A stretch of DNA of 5,418 nucleotides from CAZYCC01 sp964645985. GTDB lineage: Bacteria > Bacillota > Clostridia > Oscillospirales > CAG-272. Where the stretch lies: positions 1 to 5,418 of the forward strand of contig CAZYCC010000101.1 of assembly GCA_964645985.1 (NCBI GenBank), read 5' to 3'. Shown here piece after piece: positions 1 through 5,341 of the stretch. A program made the translations under genes and the position numbers. Numbering within the stretch: the first letter of the stretch is position 1; each line of letters begins with the position of its first letter. The notes beneath the pieces were generated by a model. The model was not told the DNA's origin. It was given only the letters and a program-made list of their open reading frames with translations, and did not search any database.

Positions 1-94
1 TGATGGGATTCTCGGAAGCGAAATGTTTTCTCTGCCCTTCGGGGGATGGGGTGTTTACGGGAGGCGGGGTTGGGATTAGCGTAACTTGCACTGC

Positions 95-207
95 CGTTTC
101 TAAGTTAAGTTTTCGGGAAACCCCACTACCGCGCGGTCCTTTCCCCTGCTCCCTCGGGAGCGGCGTGTTTCGAATAGGTTACTGCCCCTATCGTCATTTT
201 TCGCTGC
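95..207 (+). repeat. Degenerate ~55-bp repeats, left array (two units plus a partial one)
   Basis: Two units (95-149 and 150-207) and the tail of a third (about 78-94) each end in a motif like GTCGTAATTTGCACTGC and carry a small inverted repeat, GTTTTCGGGAAAC, near the start. Unit 95-149 matches unit 5264-5318 at about 46 of 55 positions by hand alignment, so the family recurs across the window. The second unit is more diverged and contains the tight palindrome GCTCCCTCGGGAGC (148-161). I see no start codon with a ribosome binding site and treat the region as non-coding. Positions 1-77 show nothing I can name. Confidence 0.7.
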
Positions 208-263
208 TCCGCTCGCGCGCGCGGGGAGTATCCCTCCCCGTCACTGCCCCCGTCCGCGGCGGC

Positions 264-454
264 GCGCGCAAAACCCCGCGCGGAGCGCGGGAGAGGTTCG
301 CCTGCGCTTTGCCCGCGCGGGGCGCGGGCAAAGTGAGCGGGGTTCGCCGTTGGCGAAACCCGCCCATCGGGCTTCGCCCGACACAGGTGAACCTCTTGCG
401 CCGTGTGCGAAATTTGCCGGCGGCAAATTTCGCGCACGGCGCGGTTTTGCGCGC
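264..454. repeat. Multi-branched nested inverted-repeat element (candidate structured RNA or DNA element)
   Basis: Almost every base of this 191-nt segment can be paired by hand. The 12-bp outer stem is 264-275 with 443-454. It encloses three arms with only single-base joints: hairpin 276-290 (6 bp, loop GGA); stem 292-304/384-396 (13 bp, one G-T); and hairpin 398-442 (21-bp arms, one G-T, 3-nt centre). The 13-bp stem encloses three more hairpins: 305-335 (CTTTGCCCGCGC arms, loop GGG), 337-363 (12-bp arms, one mismatch, loop GTT) and 367-381 (TCGGGC/GCCCGA around TTC). The result is a four-way junction outside and another inside. Both strands can form it, so orientation is unknown. It could be a structured ncRNA, a mobile palindromic element, or nested insertions of smaller palindromes. 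No coding potential was recognised. Confidence 0.75.
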
Positions 455-503
455 TAACCCCTCCGCGTGACCCTCTCGTGGGATGGGGTGTTCCCGTGGA
501 GTT

Positions 504-532
504 GCGGTTATCCTCCCCCACCGCGCCTTTTT
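504..532 (+). terminator. Possible weak plus-strand terminator after the structured element
   Basis: A 5-bp stem, GCGGT (504-508) with ACCGC (520-524), has an 11-nt loop and is followed three bases later by TTTTT (528-532). The stem is short and the loop long, so this is tentative. It is worth recording because it lies downstream of the branched element at 264-454 and could end a plus-strand transcript through it. Confidence 0.25.
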
Positions 533-539
533 CCCGTAC

Positions 540-568
540 AAAAAGAACCCGCCGCAGGGCGGGTTCTT
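540..568 (-). terminator. Intrinsic terminator of tRNA-Val
   Basis: On the minus strand an 11-bp perfect stem (558-568 with 543-553, arms AAGAACCCGCC and GGCGGGTTCTT, 4-nt loop) is followed by a U run (complement of 540-544, with the stem foot adding more U). It begins at the last base of the encoded CCA, so the tRNA transcript ends almost immediately after the mature 3' end. Confidence 0.9.
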
Positions 569-644
569 GGTGGGGGCTGCTGGGATCGAACCAGTGACCT
601 CATGCATGTCAAGCATGCGCTCTAACCAGCTGAGCTAAGTCCCC
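568..644 (-). tRNA. tRNA-Val (anticodon GAC), CCA encoded
   Basis: The minus strand folds into a 77-nt cloverleaf that decodes GUC/GUU valine codons. It has acceptor arm GGGGACU, D stem GCTC/GAGC with GG in the loop, anticodon stem CATGC/GCATG with loop TTGACAT (anticodon GAC at 608-610), variable loop AGGTC, T loop TTCGATC, discriminator A and an encoded CCA. Two pairs look wrong for a canonical tRNA: A5 faces C68 in the acceptor, and A49 faces C65 at the base of the T stem. All other stem pairs are Watson-Crick. The gene stands alone, with its own promoter just upstream (655-683) and a terminator abutting the CCA. It is not part of a tRNA cluster here. Confidence 0.95.
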
Positions 645-654
645 ATCGAGGAGT

Positions 655-683
655 AGTATACCACCCCCGCAAACAAAATGCAA
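655..683 (-). promoter_or_regulatory. Promoter of tRNA-Val
   Basis: Minus strand: TTGCAT (678-683) as the -35 box, a 17-nt spacer, and TATACT (655-660) as the -10 box. Transcription would start at about 647-649, only a few bases before the mature tRNA 5' end at 644. The spacing is optimal and each box has few deviations from consensus. Confidence 0.8.
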
Positions 684-690
684 CCCCCCG

Positions 691-708
691 CGCGAAAAAA
701 TTTTCGCG
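691..708. repeat. Perfect 8-bp inverted repeat CGCGAAAA/TTTTCGCG
   Basis: Arms 691-698 and 701-708 are separated by AA. It sits just upstream of the tRNA promoter (-35 box at 678-683), so it could be a protein-binding palindrome or a minor bidirectional structure. The run of six A followed by four T makes it resemble an intrinsically bent site. No U tract follows the stem on either strand, so I do not call it a terminator. Confidence 0.5.
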
Positions 709-719
709 GAGAAATCGCC

Positions 720-738
720 CCCCGCGCAATCCCGCGCC
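720..738 (+). repeat. 19-bp repeat, copy 1
   Basis: CCCCGCGCAATCCCGCGCC. It shares the 14-bp core CCCCGCGCAATCCC with copies at 1016-1034 (plus) and 3582-3600 (minus). With the bases to its left, 714-738 matches 1010-1034 at about 23 of 25 positions. It lies in a C-rich tract upstream of the tRNA promoter. GCCCCGGAGCA also occurs twice nearby (760-770 and 785-795). Confidence 0.6.
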
Positions 739-873
739 CGCGCGCCTCGCGCGCCTCACGCCCCGGAGCAATTTCGCGCTTCGTGCCCCGGAGCAGCCTC
801 GCGCAGCGGGGTTGCTCTCTTCAAACAAATGCTTGACACTCCCCCATTGCGCATAAATCCTACTATTCCTATC

Positions 874-896
874 AGATATAGATTTTTCCTATATCT
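874..896. promoter_or_regulatory. Operator-like palindrome in an AT-rich island
   Basis: AGATATAG (874-881) and CTATATCT (889-896) are perfect 8-bp inverted arms around a 7-nt centre, spanning 23 bp. They end 20 bp upstream of the -35 box of the peptidase promoter (916). The direct repeat TATCAG occurs at 870-875 and 907-912, bracketing the palindrome. The surrounding 840-920 is strongly AT-rich in an otherwise GC-rich window. This fits a dimeric regulator site controlling the peptidase, but I cannot assign a regulator. A perfect TTGACA at 833-838 has no well-spaced -10 partner. Confidence 0.45.
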
Positions 897-915
897 TCCT
901 ATAAAATATCAGTAT

Positions 916-945
916 TTGACACCCCTCGCCCGCGCGGTGTAGAAT
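916..945 (+). promoter_or_regulatory. Promoter of the M28 peptidase gene
   Basis: TTGACA (916-921), an 18-nt spacer and TAGAAT (940-945). The -35 box is perfect and the -10 box has one mismatch. The predicted start at about 952 gives an untranslated leader of roughly 146 nt before the ATG at 1098. Confidence 0.75.
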
Positions 946-951
946 GCCCTT

Positions 952-1097
952 CGATCGGAACCCCGCGCGCCCAGGTGCAGCTTCGCGCCCCGGCACAGCC
1001 CGCGCCGTCATCGCGCCCCGCGCAATCCCGTGCCTTGCGCCCGCCTCGCGGCGGAGGAGGGTTTCGGTAGATTTATCCTTTTAGGAGGGTTTTCCTT
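952..1097 (+). promoter_or_regulatory. Long 5' leader of the peptidase mRNA with ribosome binding site
   Basis: The leader is GC-rich, includes copy 2 of the 19-bp repeat (1016-1034) and a hairpin CCGCC-TCGC-GGCGG (1041-1054), and ends in an AT-richer stretch. The ribosome binding site AGGAGG (1083-1088) lies nine bases before the ATG and fixes the start. A second Shine-Dalgarno-like run, GGAGGAGGG (1053-1061), overlaps the 3' arm of the hairpin but has no start codon at proper distance. I recognise no known riboswitch. Confidence 0.45.
1016..1034 (+). repeat. 19-bp repeat, copy 2
   Basis: CCCCGCGCAATCCCGTGCC, one mismatch from copy 1 at 720-738. It lies inside the predicted 5' leader of the peptidase gene, so it would be transcribed. 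Copies 1 and 2 bracket the AT-rich promoter island in direct orientation. Confidence 0.6.
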
Positions 1098-3320
1098 ATG
1101 CACGCTTTTGTTTCCTCGCGCACAAAGCGCCCGCTCGCCGCGGCGCTTGCGGCGCTGCTTCTCCTCGCCTCGCTCGCGGTCCCTGTGGGATCCGCCGCCG
1201 AAGAGGAGGAGGCCTCGCCCATCTTCACGCCGACCGAGACCGCTCTGCTTTCCGCAGTTGACCCCGCGTTTCTCCTCAAGCACGTCGAGTATGTCCATAA
1301 CAACATCGGCCCGCGCTATTTCGGCAGCCCGGCCGATGAGGCGAGCGCCGACTACTTCGCCTCGGTCTTCGAGGAGCTCGGCTACGCCCCCTTCACCGAG
1401 GCGACCGCGAGCGACGGCGAGGAGGACTACTTCGAGACCTTCGAATGCGATCAGGTAAAATCGCACATCGGCGGCTCGGTCACCATCGGCGGGCGCGAAT
1501 ATACCGCCGCCGCCCCGACCTGGAGCGACAGCAGCGTCTACCAGGGCTACAATACGCCGACGGTCACCGGCGACACCGTCTATTTCGAGACGGTAGCCGA
1601 GACGCTCGCCGCCGAGGAACAGGCGGTTTCCGGCAAGGTGGTCCTCACCAACCGCGAGAGCACTGACGTTTGGGGCAGATCGAGCACCGCCTACGCCGAT
1701 GCCGCGCGGACCTTGCAGGGCAAGGGCGCGCTCGCACTCGTCTTCTTCTACTGCAAGTACAGCGTCAGCGAGAAGGGTGGCACCTCCTCCGAGCGCGAGT
1801 TCCCCCCGCCGACCTCGGGCGACCCCATTACCATCCCGGTTGTGCTCGTCCCCTACCTTGACGGCCGCACAATCGTCAAATCCTTAACCGTAGATGGCGC
1901 CGTGCAAAGCGCCGAGGCGACGGTCGTCAACCGCCGCAGCACGGAGACTTCCAACGTCCTCGCCGTAAAAGAAGCGAGCGTTCCCACCGACAAGTATGTT
2001 CTCATCGGGGCGCACCGCGACAGCGTCTTCGGCGCGGAGGGCGCGGATGACAATCTCTCGGGCACGGTCAACGTCCTCGGCGTCGCGAACGCCCTGCGCG
2101 AAATCCCCACCGCGGCGAACGTCATCTTCGCGCTGTGGGGCGCGGAGGAGGAGGGGCTGCTCGGATCGGAATTCTTCTACAGCGACTTCCTTTATCCCGA
2201 GGATTGGGGCAAACAGCACGTCATCGCCTACTACAATATGGATATGGCGGCGACCTCGCAAACCCGCAACAGCGTCCTCACCATTCACACGCCCTATCGG
2301 GACGCCGAGCGCAACCCGCTTCGCAGCGAGGCGGGCGACGTTGCCGCCGAGCAGGCCGAGCGCTATTGGCGCTATGCCGACGGCAGCTACGGCAAGTGGT
2401 GGACGAAAGGGCACGATGATCTGCTCGTCGACCTGCAATATTACGGCAGCTGCTCGGATCACGCGGCGATCACCGGCGCGACCGGCGCGAACGATACGCC
2501 AAAGCTCGCTTTCGGCGAGGGGATCCCGGCGGTGTATATGTTCTGGGGCGATAGGCTCGGGGACGGCACAAACGACGTGACCGAGCAGAACTACCACGTT
2601 GTCGGCGACAACTACGCTTGGCCCGAGGACGAGGACGTCTTCACCGTCTTCAGCGACGATAAGCCCTATACCGGTAACTACAGCGTCGAGCGTGCGACCA
2701 TCCTCGCGTCGGTCTTCGCCCTCTCGGTCTACAACACGGCGGCAAGCCCGCTCGAGGGGGTGACGGACGGCGAGGAGTTCGACGGGGACACGACCTTCAC
2801 CGTCTCCTATAACTACCGCGAGGGCGCAACGCTCGACGGCGAGCCGCTCACGCTATCGCAGGACGGCAGCTTCGTTATTCCGGCGGACAGCGCGGCGCAC
2901 ACGCTCACCTTCCACGATCTGTTCGGGCAGGAGCGCACAGTGACCGTCACGGTCTACCGCACCTTCACCGTGCGCTTTGAGGCAGACGGGGAGGTCGTCG
3001 GAGAATACACCGTGCGCGAGGGCTCCGCGCTTGAGGACATCCCCACTCCTCCCGCGAAAAAGGGCTACACCCTCACCCCGCCAAAGTGGAGCAGCGACGA
3101 CTTCGGGAGCATTACCGAGGACAGAACGGTCACGGCGGAGTATACGAAGGATAACGGGGACATTTCGGGGGACGGCGAAACGACCATCGAGGACGCGAGC
3201 ACCTTGCTTTTCTACCTTGCAAACCCCACCTCTCCCGCCCCCGCCCACGCCGATCTCACCGCAGACGGCAAGGTCACAACGAAGGATCTCTCGCGCCTAC
3301 TCGACCTGCTGATAGAGTGA
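1098..3320 (+). CDS. Secreted M28-family zinc metallopeptidase with C-terminal dockerin
   Basis: A 740-residue exported peptidase, probably an aminopeptidase acting outside the cell. Residues 1-34 form a signal peptide: RTKRP, then an Ala/Leu-rich core, with likely cleavage after GSAA and an acidic EEEE run next. Residues about 140-275 resemble a protease-associated (PA) insert. The M28 catalytic fold spans about 285-545, with presumed zinc ligands H306 (GAHRDS), D317 (GADDN), E351 (WGAEEEGLLGS, catalytic E350), D382 (NMDMA) and H500 (NYHVVGDNY). The SDH motif at 453-455 and GIPAVY also fit the family. Residues 552-620 look like a beta-sandwich linker, and 622-684 an InlB-B/Listeria-Bacteroides-type repeat (KKGYTL). 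Residues 688-739 form a type I dockerin with two calcium loops (D688-D699, D719-D730). The start is fixed by AGGAGG nine bases upstream. The gene is monocistronic, with its own promoter and terminator. Substrate specificity cannot be read from the sequence. Confidence 0.93.
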   Translation: MHAFVSSRTKRPLAAALAALLLLASLAVPVGSAAEEEEASPIFTPTETALLSAVDPAFLLKHVEYVHNNIGPRYFGSPADEASADYFASVFEELGYAPFTEATASDGEEDYFETFECDQVKSHIGGSVTIGGREYTAAAPTWSDSSVYQGYNTPTVTGDTVYFETVAETLAAEEQAVSGKVVLTNRESTDVWGRSSTAYADAARTLQGKGALALVFFYCKYSVSEKGGTSSEREFPPPTSGDPITIPVVLVPYLDGRTIVKSLTVDGAVQSAEATVVNRRSTETSNVLAVKEASVPTDKYVLIGAHRDSVFGAEGADDNLSGTVNVLGVANALREIPTAANVIFALWGAEEEGLLGSEFFYSDFLYPEDWGKQHVIAYYNMDMAATSQTRNSVLTIHTPYRDAERNPLRSEAGDVAAEQAERYWRYADGSYGKWWTKGHDDLLVDLQYYGSCSDHAAITGATGANDTPKLAFGEGIPAVYMFWGDRLGDGTNDVTEQNYHVVGDNYAWPEDEDVFTVFSDDKPYTGNYSVERATILASVFALSVYNTAASPLEGVTDGEEFDGDTTFTVSYNYREGATLDGEPLTLSQDGSFVIPADSAAHTLTFHDLFGQERTVTVTVYRTFTVRFEADGEVVGEYTVREGSALEDIPTPPAKKGYTLTPPKWSSDDFGSITEDRTVTAEYTKDNGDISGDGETTIEDASTLLFYLANPTSPAPAHADLTADGKVTTKDLSRLLDLLIE

Positions 3321-3363
3321 GAAGAGGGAGACCCCCGCGCTCGCCTCTCGCCTACCACCCGAG

Positions 3364-3398
3364 AAAAGACCCCCGCCGCACCTGTGGCGGGGGTTTTC
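3364..3398 (+). terminator. Intrinsic terminator of the peptidase gene
   Basis: An 8-bp GC stem, CCCCCGCC (3370-3377) with GGCGGGGG (3386-3393), has an 8-nt loop that can pair further, and is followed by TTTTC. The A-rich stretch before it (3364-3369) can extend the stem and supply a shorter U tract on the other strand, so weak bidirectional activity is possible. It lies about 45 bases after the peptidase stop codon. Confidence 0.88.
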
Positions 3399-3581
3399 GC
3401 GCACGGAAAAGATCGCGCGGGTTCCTCCTCGCGCGCCGAAACTGCGCCGGCAAACCTCGCGCTCATCGTGCCCCCGGCGCGCCGTCTGTTTGGGGAGAAC
3501 GTGGATTGTGTACCATGCGTTGTGTATCGTGTATACAGGTGCAAAAAAGCGAACGATTTTGTTCGGATTTTCCCCTTACAG

Positions 3582-3600
3582 GGCAAGGGATTGCGCGGGG
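3582..3600 (-). repeat. 19-bp repeat, copy 3 (inverted)
   Basis: Minus strand CCCCGCGCAATCCCTTGCC, with the same 14-bp core and GCC end as copies at 720-738 and 1016-1034. It lies in the gap between the peptidase and prfB, next to the minus-strand ~55-bp repeats. The rest of 3399-3620 holds no gene I can support. It has a locally AT-richer patch around 3500-3575 with a weak 5-bp hairpin, CGAAC/GTTCG (3550-3565). Confidence 0.6.
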
Positions 3601-3619
3601 CGGAGAGAGAGCGAGCGCG

Positions 3620-3835
3620 CGCAAAGTCATGATGAGCGGCAGTTACCTACCCGCAGCACCCGTCCCCAGGGGCTGTGGTGGAAATTTCGACAAAGGCGGC
3701 GGAGCTTTCCACAAAAACAACGCCCCTGAGGGAGCAGTCTCATTCTCGACAAAGCACTCTCACTCCACACCCTCCCCCAAACGGGGAAGCACAAATTCCG
3801 ACAGGACTCTTGTTTCTCCGAAACAAAATCGCGCG
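3620..3835 (-). repeat. Degenerate ~55-bp repeats, middle array on the minus strand
   Basis: Read on the minus strand, about four units recur. The clearest (about 3785-3835) has GTTTCGGAGAAAC followed by CCTGTCGGAATTTGTGC. Another (about 3670-3726) has TTTTTGTGGAAA and CTTTGTCGAAATTTCCAC. The units around 3727-3784 and 3620-3669 are weaker. They match the order and spacing of the plus-strand units at 95-207 and 5101-5318. The array ends about 60 bp upstream of the prfB promoter. I infer that it is non-coding. Confidence 0.6.
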
Positions 3836-3892
3836 CCCGGAGCGGGTTCGCTCCCGCAAACCGAAGCGGCAAAACGCCGCGCCTCCGCTTGC

Positions 3893-3922
3893 TTGACATC
3901 TGCCCCCGCCCGGCGGTATAAT
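3893..3922 (+). promoter_or_regulatory. Consensus promoter of prfB
   Basis: TTGACA (3893-3898), an 18-nt spacer and TATAAT (3917-3922). Both boxes match consensus exactly. The expected start at about 3929-3930 leaves a leader of only about 23 nt before the ATG at 3953, which supports that start over any upstream in-frame start. Confidence 0.9.
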
Positions 3923-3941
3923 ACAGCGGAACTTATTTTGT

Positions 3942-3948
3942 GGTGGTG
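3942..3948 (+). promoter_or_regulatory. Atypical ribosome binding site of prfB
   Basis: GGTGGTG lies four bases before the ATG and matches the anti-Shine-Dalgarno complement GGAGGTG at six of seven positions. It is weaker than the AGGAGG of the peptidase gene, in contrast to the perfect promoter. Confidence 0.5.
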
Positions 3949-3952
3949 TGAT

Positions 3953-5071
3953 ATGCCGGTTTCTTTGGACGAGGCGCGGGGGGAGCTCTCGCGCTTGGGC
4001 GAGAAGATCGCGGGGCTGCGCGACGCGCTGCACATCGACGCGCTGCGGGGGCGGGTGGAGGAGCTGGAGGCGTCCTCTTCCGCGCCCGATTTTTGGGACG
4101 ATCGCGCGCGCTCGGAGGAGGTTCTGCGCGAAATTCGCCGCGCGCGCGAGCGGCTCGACCGCTTCGAGCGGTTGCAGAGCGAGCGGGAGAGCACGGCGGA
4201 GCTGCTTGAGCTCTCTTTGCAGGAGGGGGATGAGGACCCTGCGCTGGAGGAGGAGATCCTCGCTTCGGTGAAAAACCTCACCGAGGAGGCGGAGGCGCTG
4301 CGGCTCGAGACGCTGCTCACGGGCGAATACGACGCGAACAGCGCGATACTGTCCTTTCACCCGGGGGCGGGCGGCACCGAGGCGCAGGACTGGGCGCTGA
4401 TGCTCTATCGCATGTACAGCCGCTGGGGAGAGCGGCACGGGTATGAGGTGAAGCTCCTCGACTATCAGGACGGGGAGGAGGCGGGGATCAAGTCCGCCTC
4501 TCTGCGCATCGGCGGGGAGAACGCCTACGGCTTTCTGCACAGCGAGAACGGCGTGCACCGGCTTGTGCGCATCTCGCCCTTCGACGCGTCCGGCAGGCGT
4601 CACACCTCCTTTGCCTCGGTGGAGGTGATGCCCGAGCTGCCGGATGACGGAACCATCGTCATCCGCGATGAGGACATCGAGGTGACGACGCACAAGAGCT
4701 CGGGTGCGGGCGGGCAGCATATCAACAAGACCGAGAGCGCGGTGCGCATCGTCCACCGCCCGACCGGCATCGTCGTCGGTTGCCAGACCGAGCGCAGCCA
4801 GGTGCAGAACCGCGAGACGGCTCTCTCCATGCTGCGCGCCAAGCTCGCCGAGATACAGCTTCGCGAGAGGCAGGAAAAAATGGAGAGCATCGGCGGGGAG
4901 AAGCGCGACATCGAGTGGGGATCGCAGATTCGCTCTTACGTCTTTATGCCCTATACGCTTGTCAAAGACGCGCGCACCGGCTACGAGAACCCGGACGTCG
5001 CCGCCGTCATGGACGGCGATCTCGACGGCTTCATCGAGGCATACCTCGCGTGGGAGAACAAGGTGGAGTGA
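3953..5071 (+). CDS. prfB: Peptide chain release factor 2 (RF2)
   Basis: A 372-residue RF2 (E. coli RF2 has 365), the cytosolic factor that reads UGA and UAA in the ribosomal A site and triggers release of the finished protein. Residues 1-110 form the N-terminal helical domain with the PDFWDD motif (45-50). Residues 134-142 have the SFHPGAGGT signature. The stop-codon-reading tripeptide SPF is at 208-210, and the peptidyl-hydrolysis GGQ is at 253-255 within SGAGGQHINKTESAVR. The C-terminal RSQVQNRE and EWGSQIRSYV blocks are intact. Ser249 occupies the position of E. coli Thr246. The frame is continuous: where many bacteria carry the CUU-UGA autoregulatory frameshift, this gene has sense codons (Leu26-His27, 4028-4033), so RF2-dependent frameshift control is absent. 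The stop codon is TGA, which RF2 itself reads. The start is set by the promoter and short leader; the frame stays open upstream but is not protein-like there. Confidence 0.97.
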   Translation: MPVSLDEARGELSRLGEKIAGLRDALHIDALRGRVEELEASSSAPDFWDDRARSEEVLREIRRARERLDRFERLQSERESTAELLELSLQEGDEDPALEEEILASVKNLTEEAEALRLETLLTGEYDANSAILSFHPGAGGTEAQDWALMLYRMYSRWGERHGYEVKLLDYQDGEEAGIKSASLRIGGENAYGFLHSENGVHRLVRISPFDASGRRHTSFASVEVMPELPDDGTIVIRDEDIEVTTHKSSGAGGQHINKTESAVRIVHRPTGIVVGCQTERSQVQNRETALSMLRAKLAEIQLRERQEKMESIGGEKRDIEWGSQIRSYVFMPYTLVKDARTGYENPDVAAVMDGDLDGFIEAYLAWENKVE

Positions 5072-5100
5072 GATCGATTTGCTGAAATTTTGAGGAATCC

Positions 5101-5318
5101 CTCTAAGATTTAGTTTTCGGGGAACCGAAGTGCCCCTGTCGTAATTTGCACTGCATCGTTGCGGGGGTGTGTGTGGGTACCTTACTTTGTCGAAATTTGC
5201 ACTGCTACCTCTAAGATTTAGTTTTTGGGAAAACGACACTGCCGCTGTCGTAATTTCCACTGCCGCTTCTGGATATAGTTTTCGGGAAACCCCACTGCCG
5301 CGCGGTCATTTCCACTGC
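5101..5318 (+). repeat. Degenerate ~55-bp repeats, right array (four units)
   Basis: Units at 5101-5154, 5155-5205, 5206-5263 and 5264-5318 each end in a variant of GTCGTAATTTGCACTGC. The first, third and fourth also share TCTAAGATTTAG or a decayed form, then GTTTTCGGGAAAC. The second keeps only the 3' half. A further GTATGCACTGC fragment lies at about 5327-5337. The array begins 30 bp after the prfB stop codon, and no convincing intrinsic terminator for prfB precedes it (only a 4-bp GAGG/CCTC stem at 5092-5103). Confidence 0.75.
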
Positions 5319-5341
5319 GGCGAGCCGTATGCACTGCTACT

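Noticed and set aside
3..616. Several overlapping open frames on both strands in the left intergenic region
   Set aside because: They run through palindromes, repeats and the tRNA terminator, are Arg/Pro/Ala-rich and lack ribosome binding sites.
568..644. tRNA-Val as an integration site for a genomic island
   Set aside because: No duplicate of the tRNA 3' end was found in the window and there is no integrase gene.
833..866. A second promoter using TTGACA at 833-838
   Set aside because: The nearest -10-like hexamers (ATAAAT at 853, TACTAT at 861) give spacers of 14 and 22 nt, outside the functional range.
1884..2597. 237-codon minus-strand frame antisense to the peptidase
   Set aside because: It is a shadow of a GC-rich gene. 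The plus-strand frame carries the full M28 catalytic motif set.
3384..3632. Possible small plus-strand protein of about 82 residues downstream of the peptidase
   Set aside because: There is no ribosome binding site, it starts inside the terminator stem, and it ends within low-complexity GAGAGAGCGAGCGC sequence and the 19-bp repeat.
3317..3952. Open in-frame extension of prfB back to a GTG overlapping the peptidase stop codon
   Set aside because: It crosses the peptidase terminator, the minus-strand repeats and the consensus prfB promoter. The translation is Arg/Pro-rich without family similarity, and RF2 homologues start near 3953.
3740..5260. 506-codon minus-strand open frame antisense to prfB, with a repeated peptide resembling KLNLRG...NFDK near its start
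   Set aside because: Long antisense frames are expected opposite GC-rich genes. The peptide repeats are simply the ~55-bp DNA units read in frame, and no ribosome binding site supports a start.
5101..5318. Possible CRISPR array
   Set aside because: The units abut without unique spacers, are strongly diverged and vary from about 51 to 58 bp. No cas gene is present.
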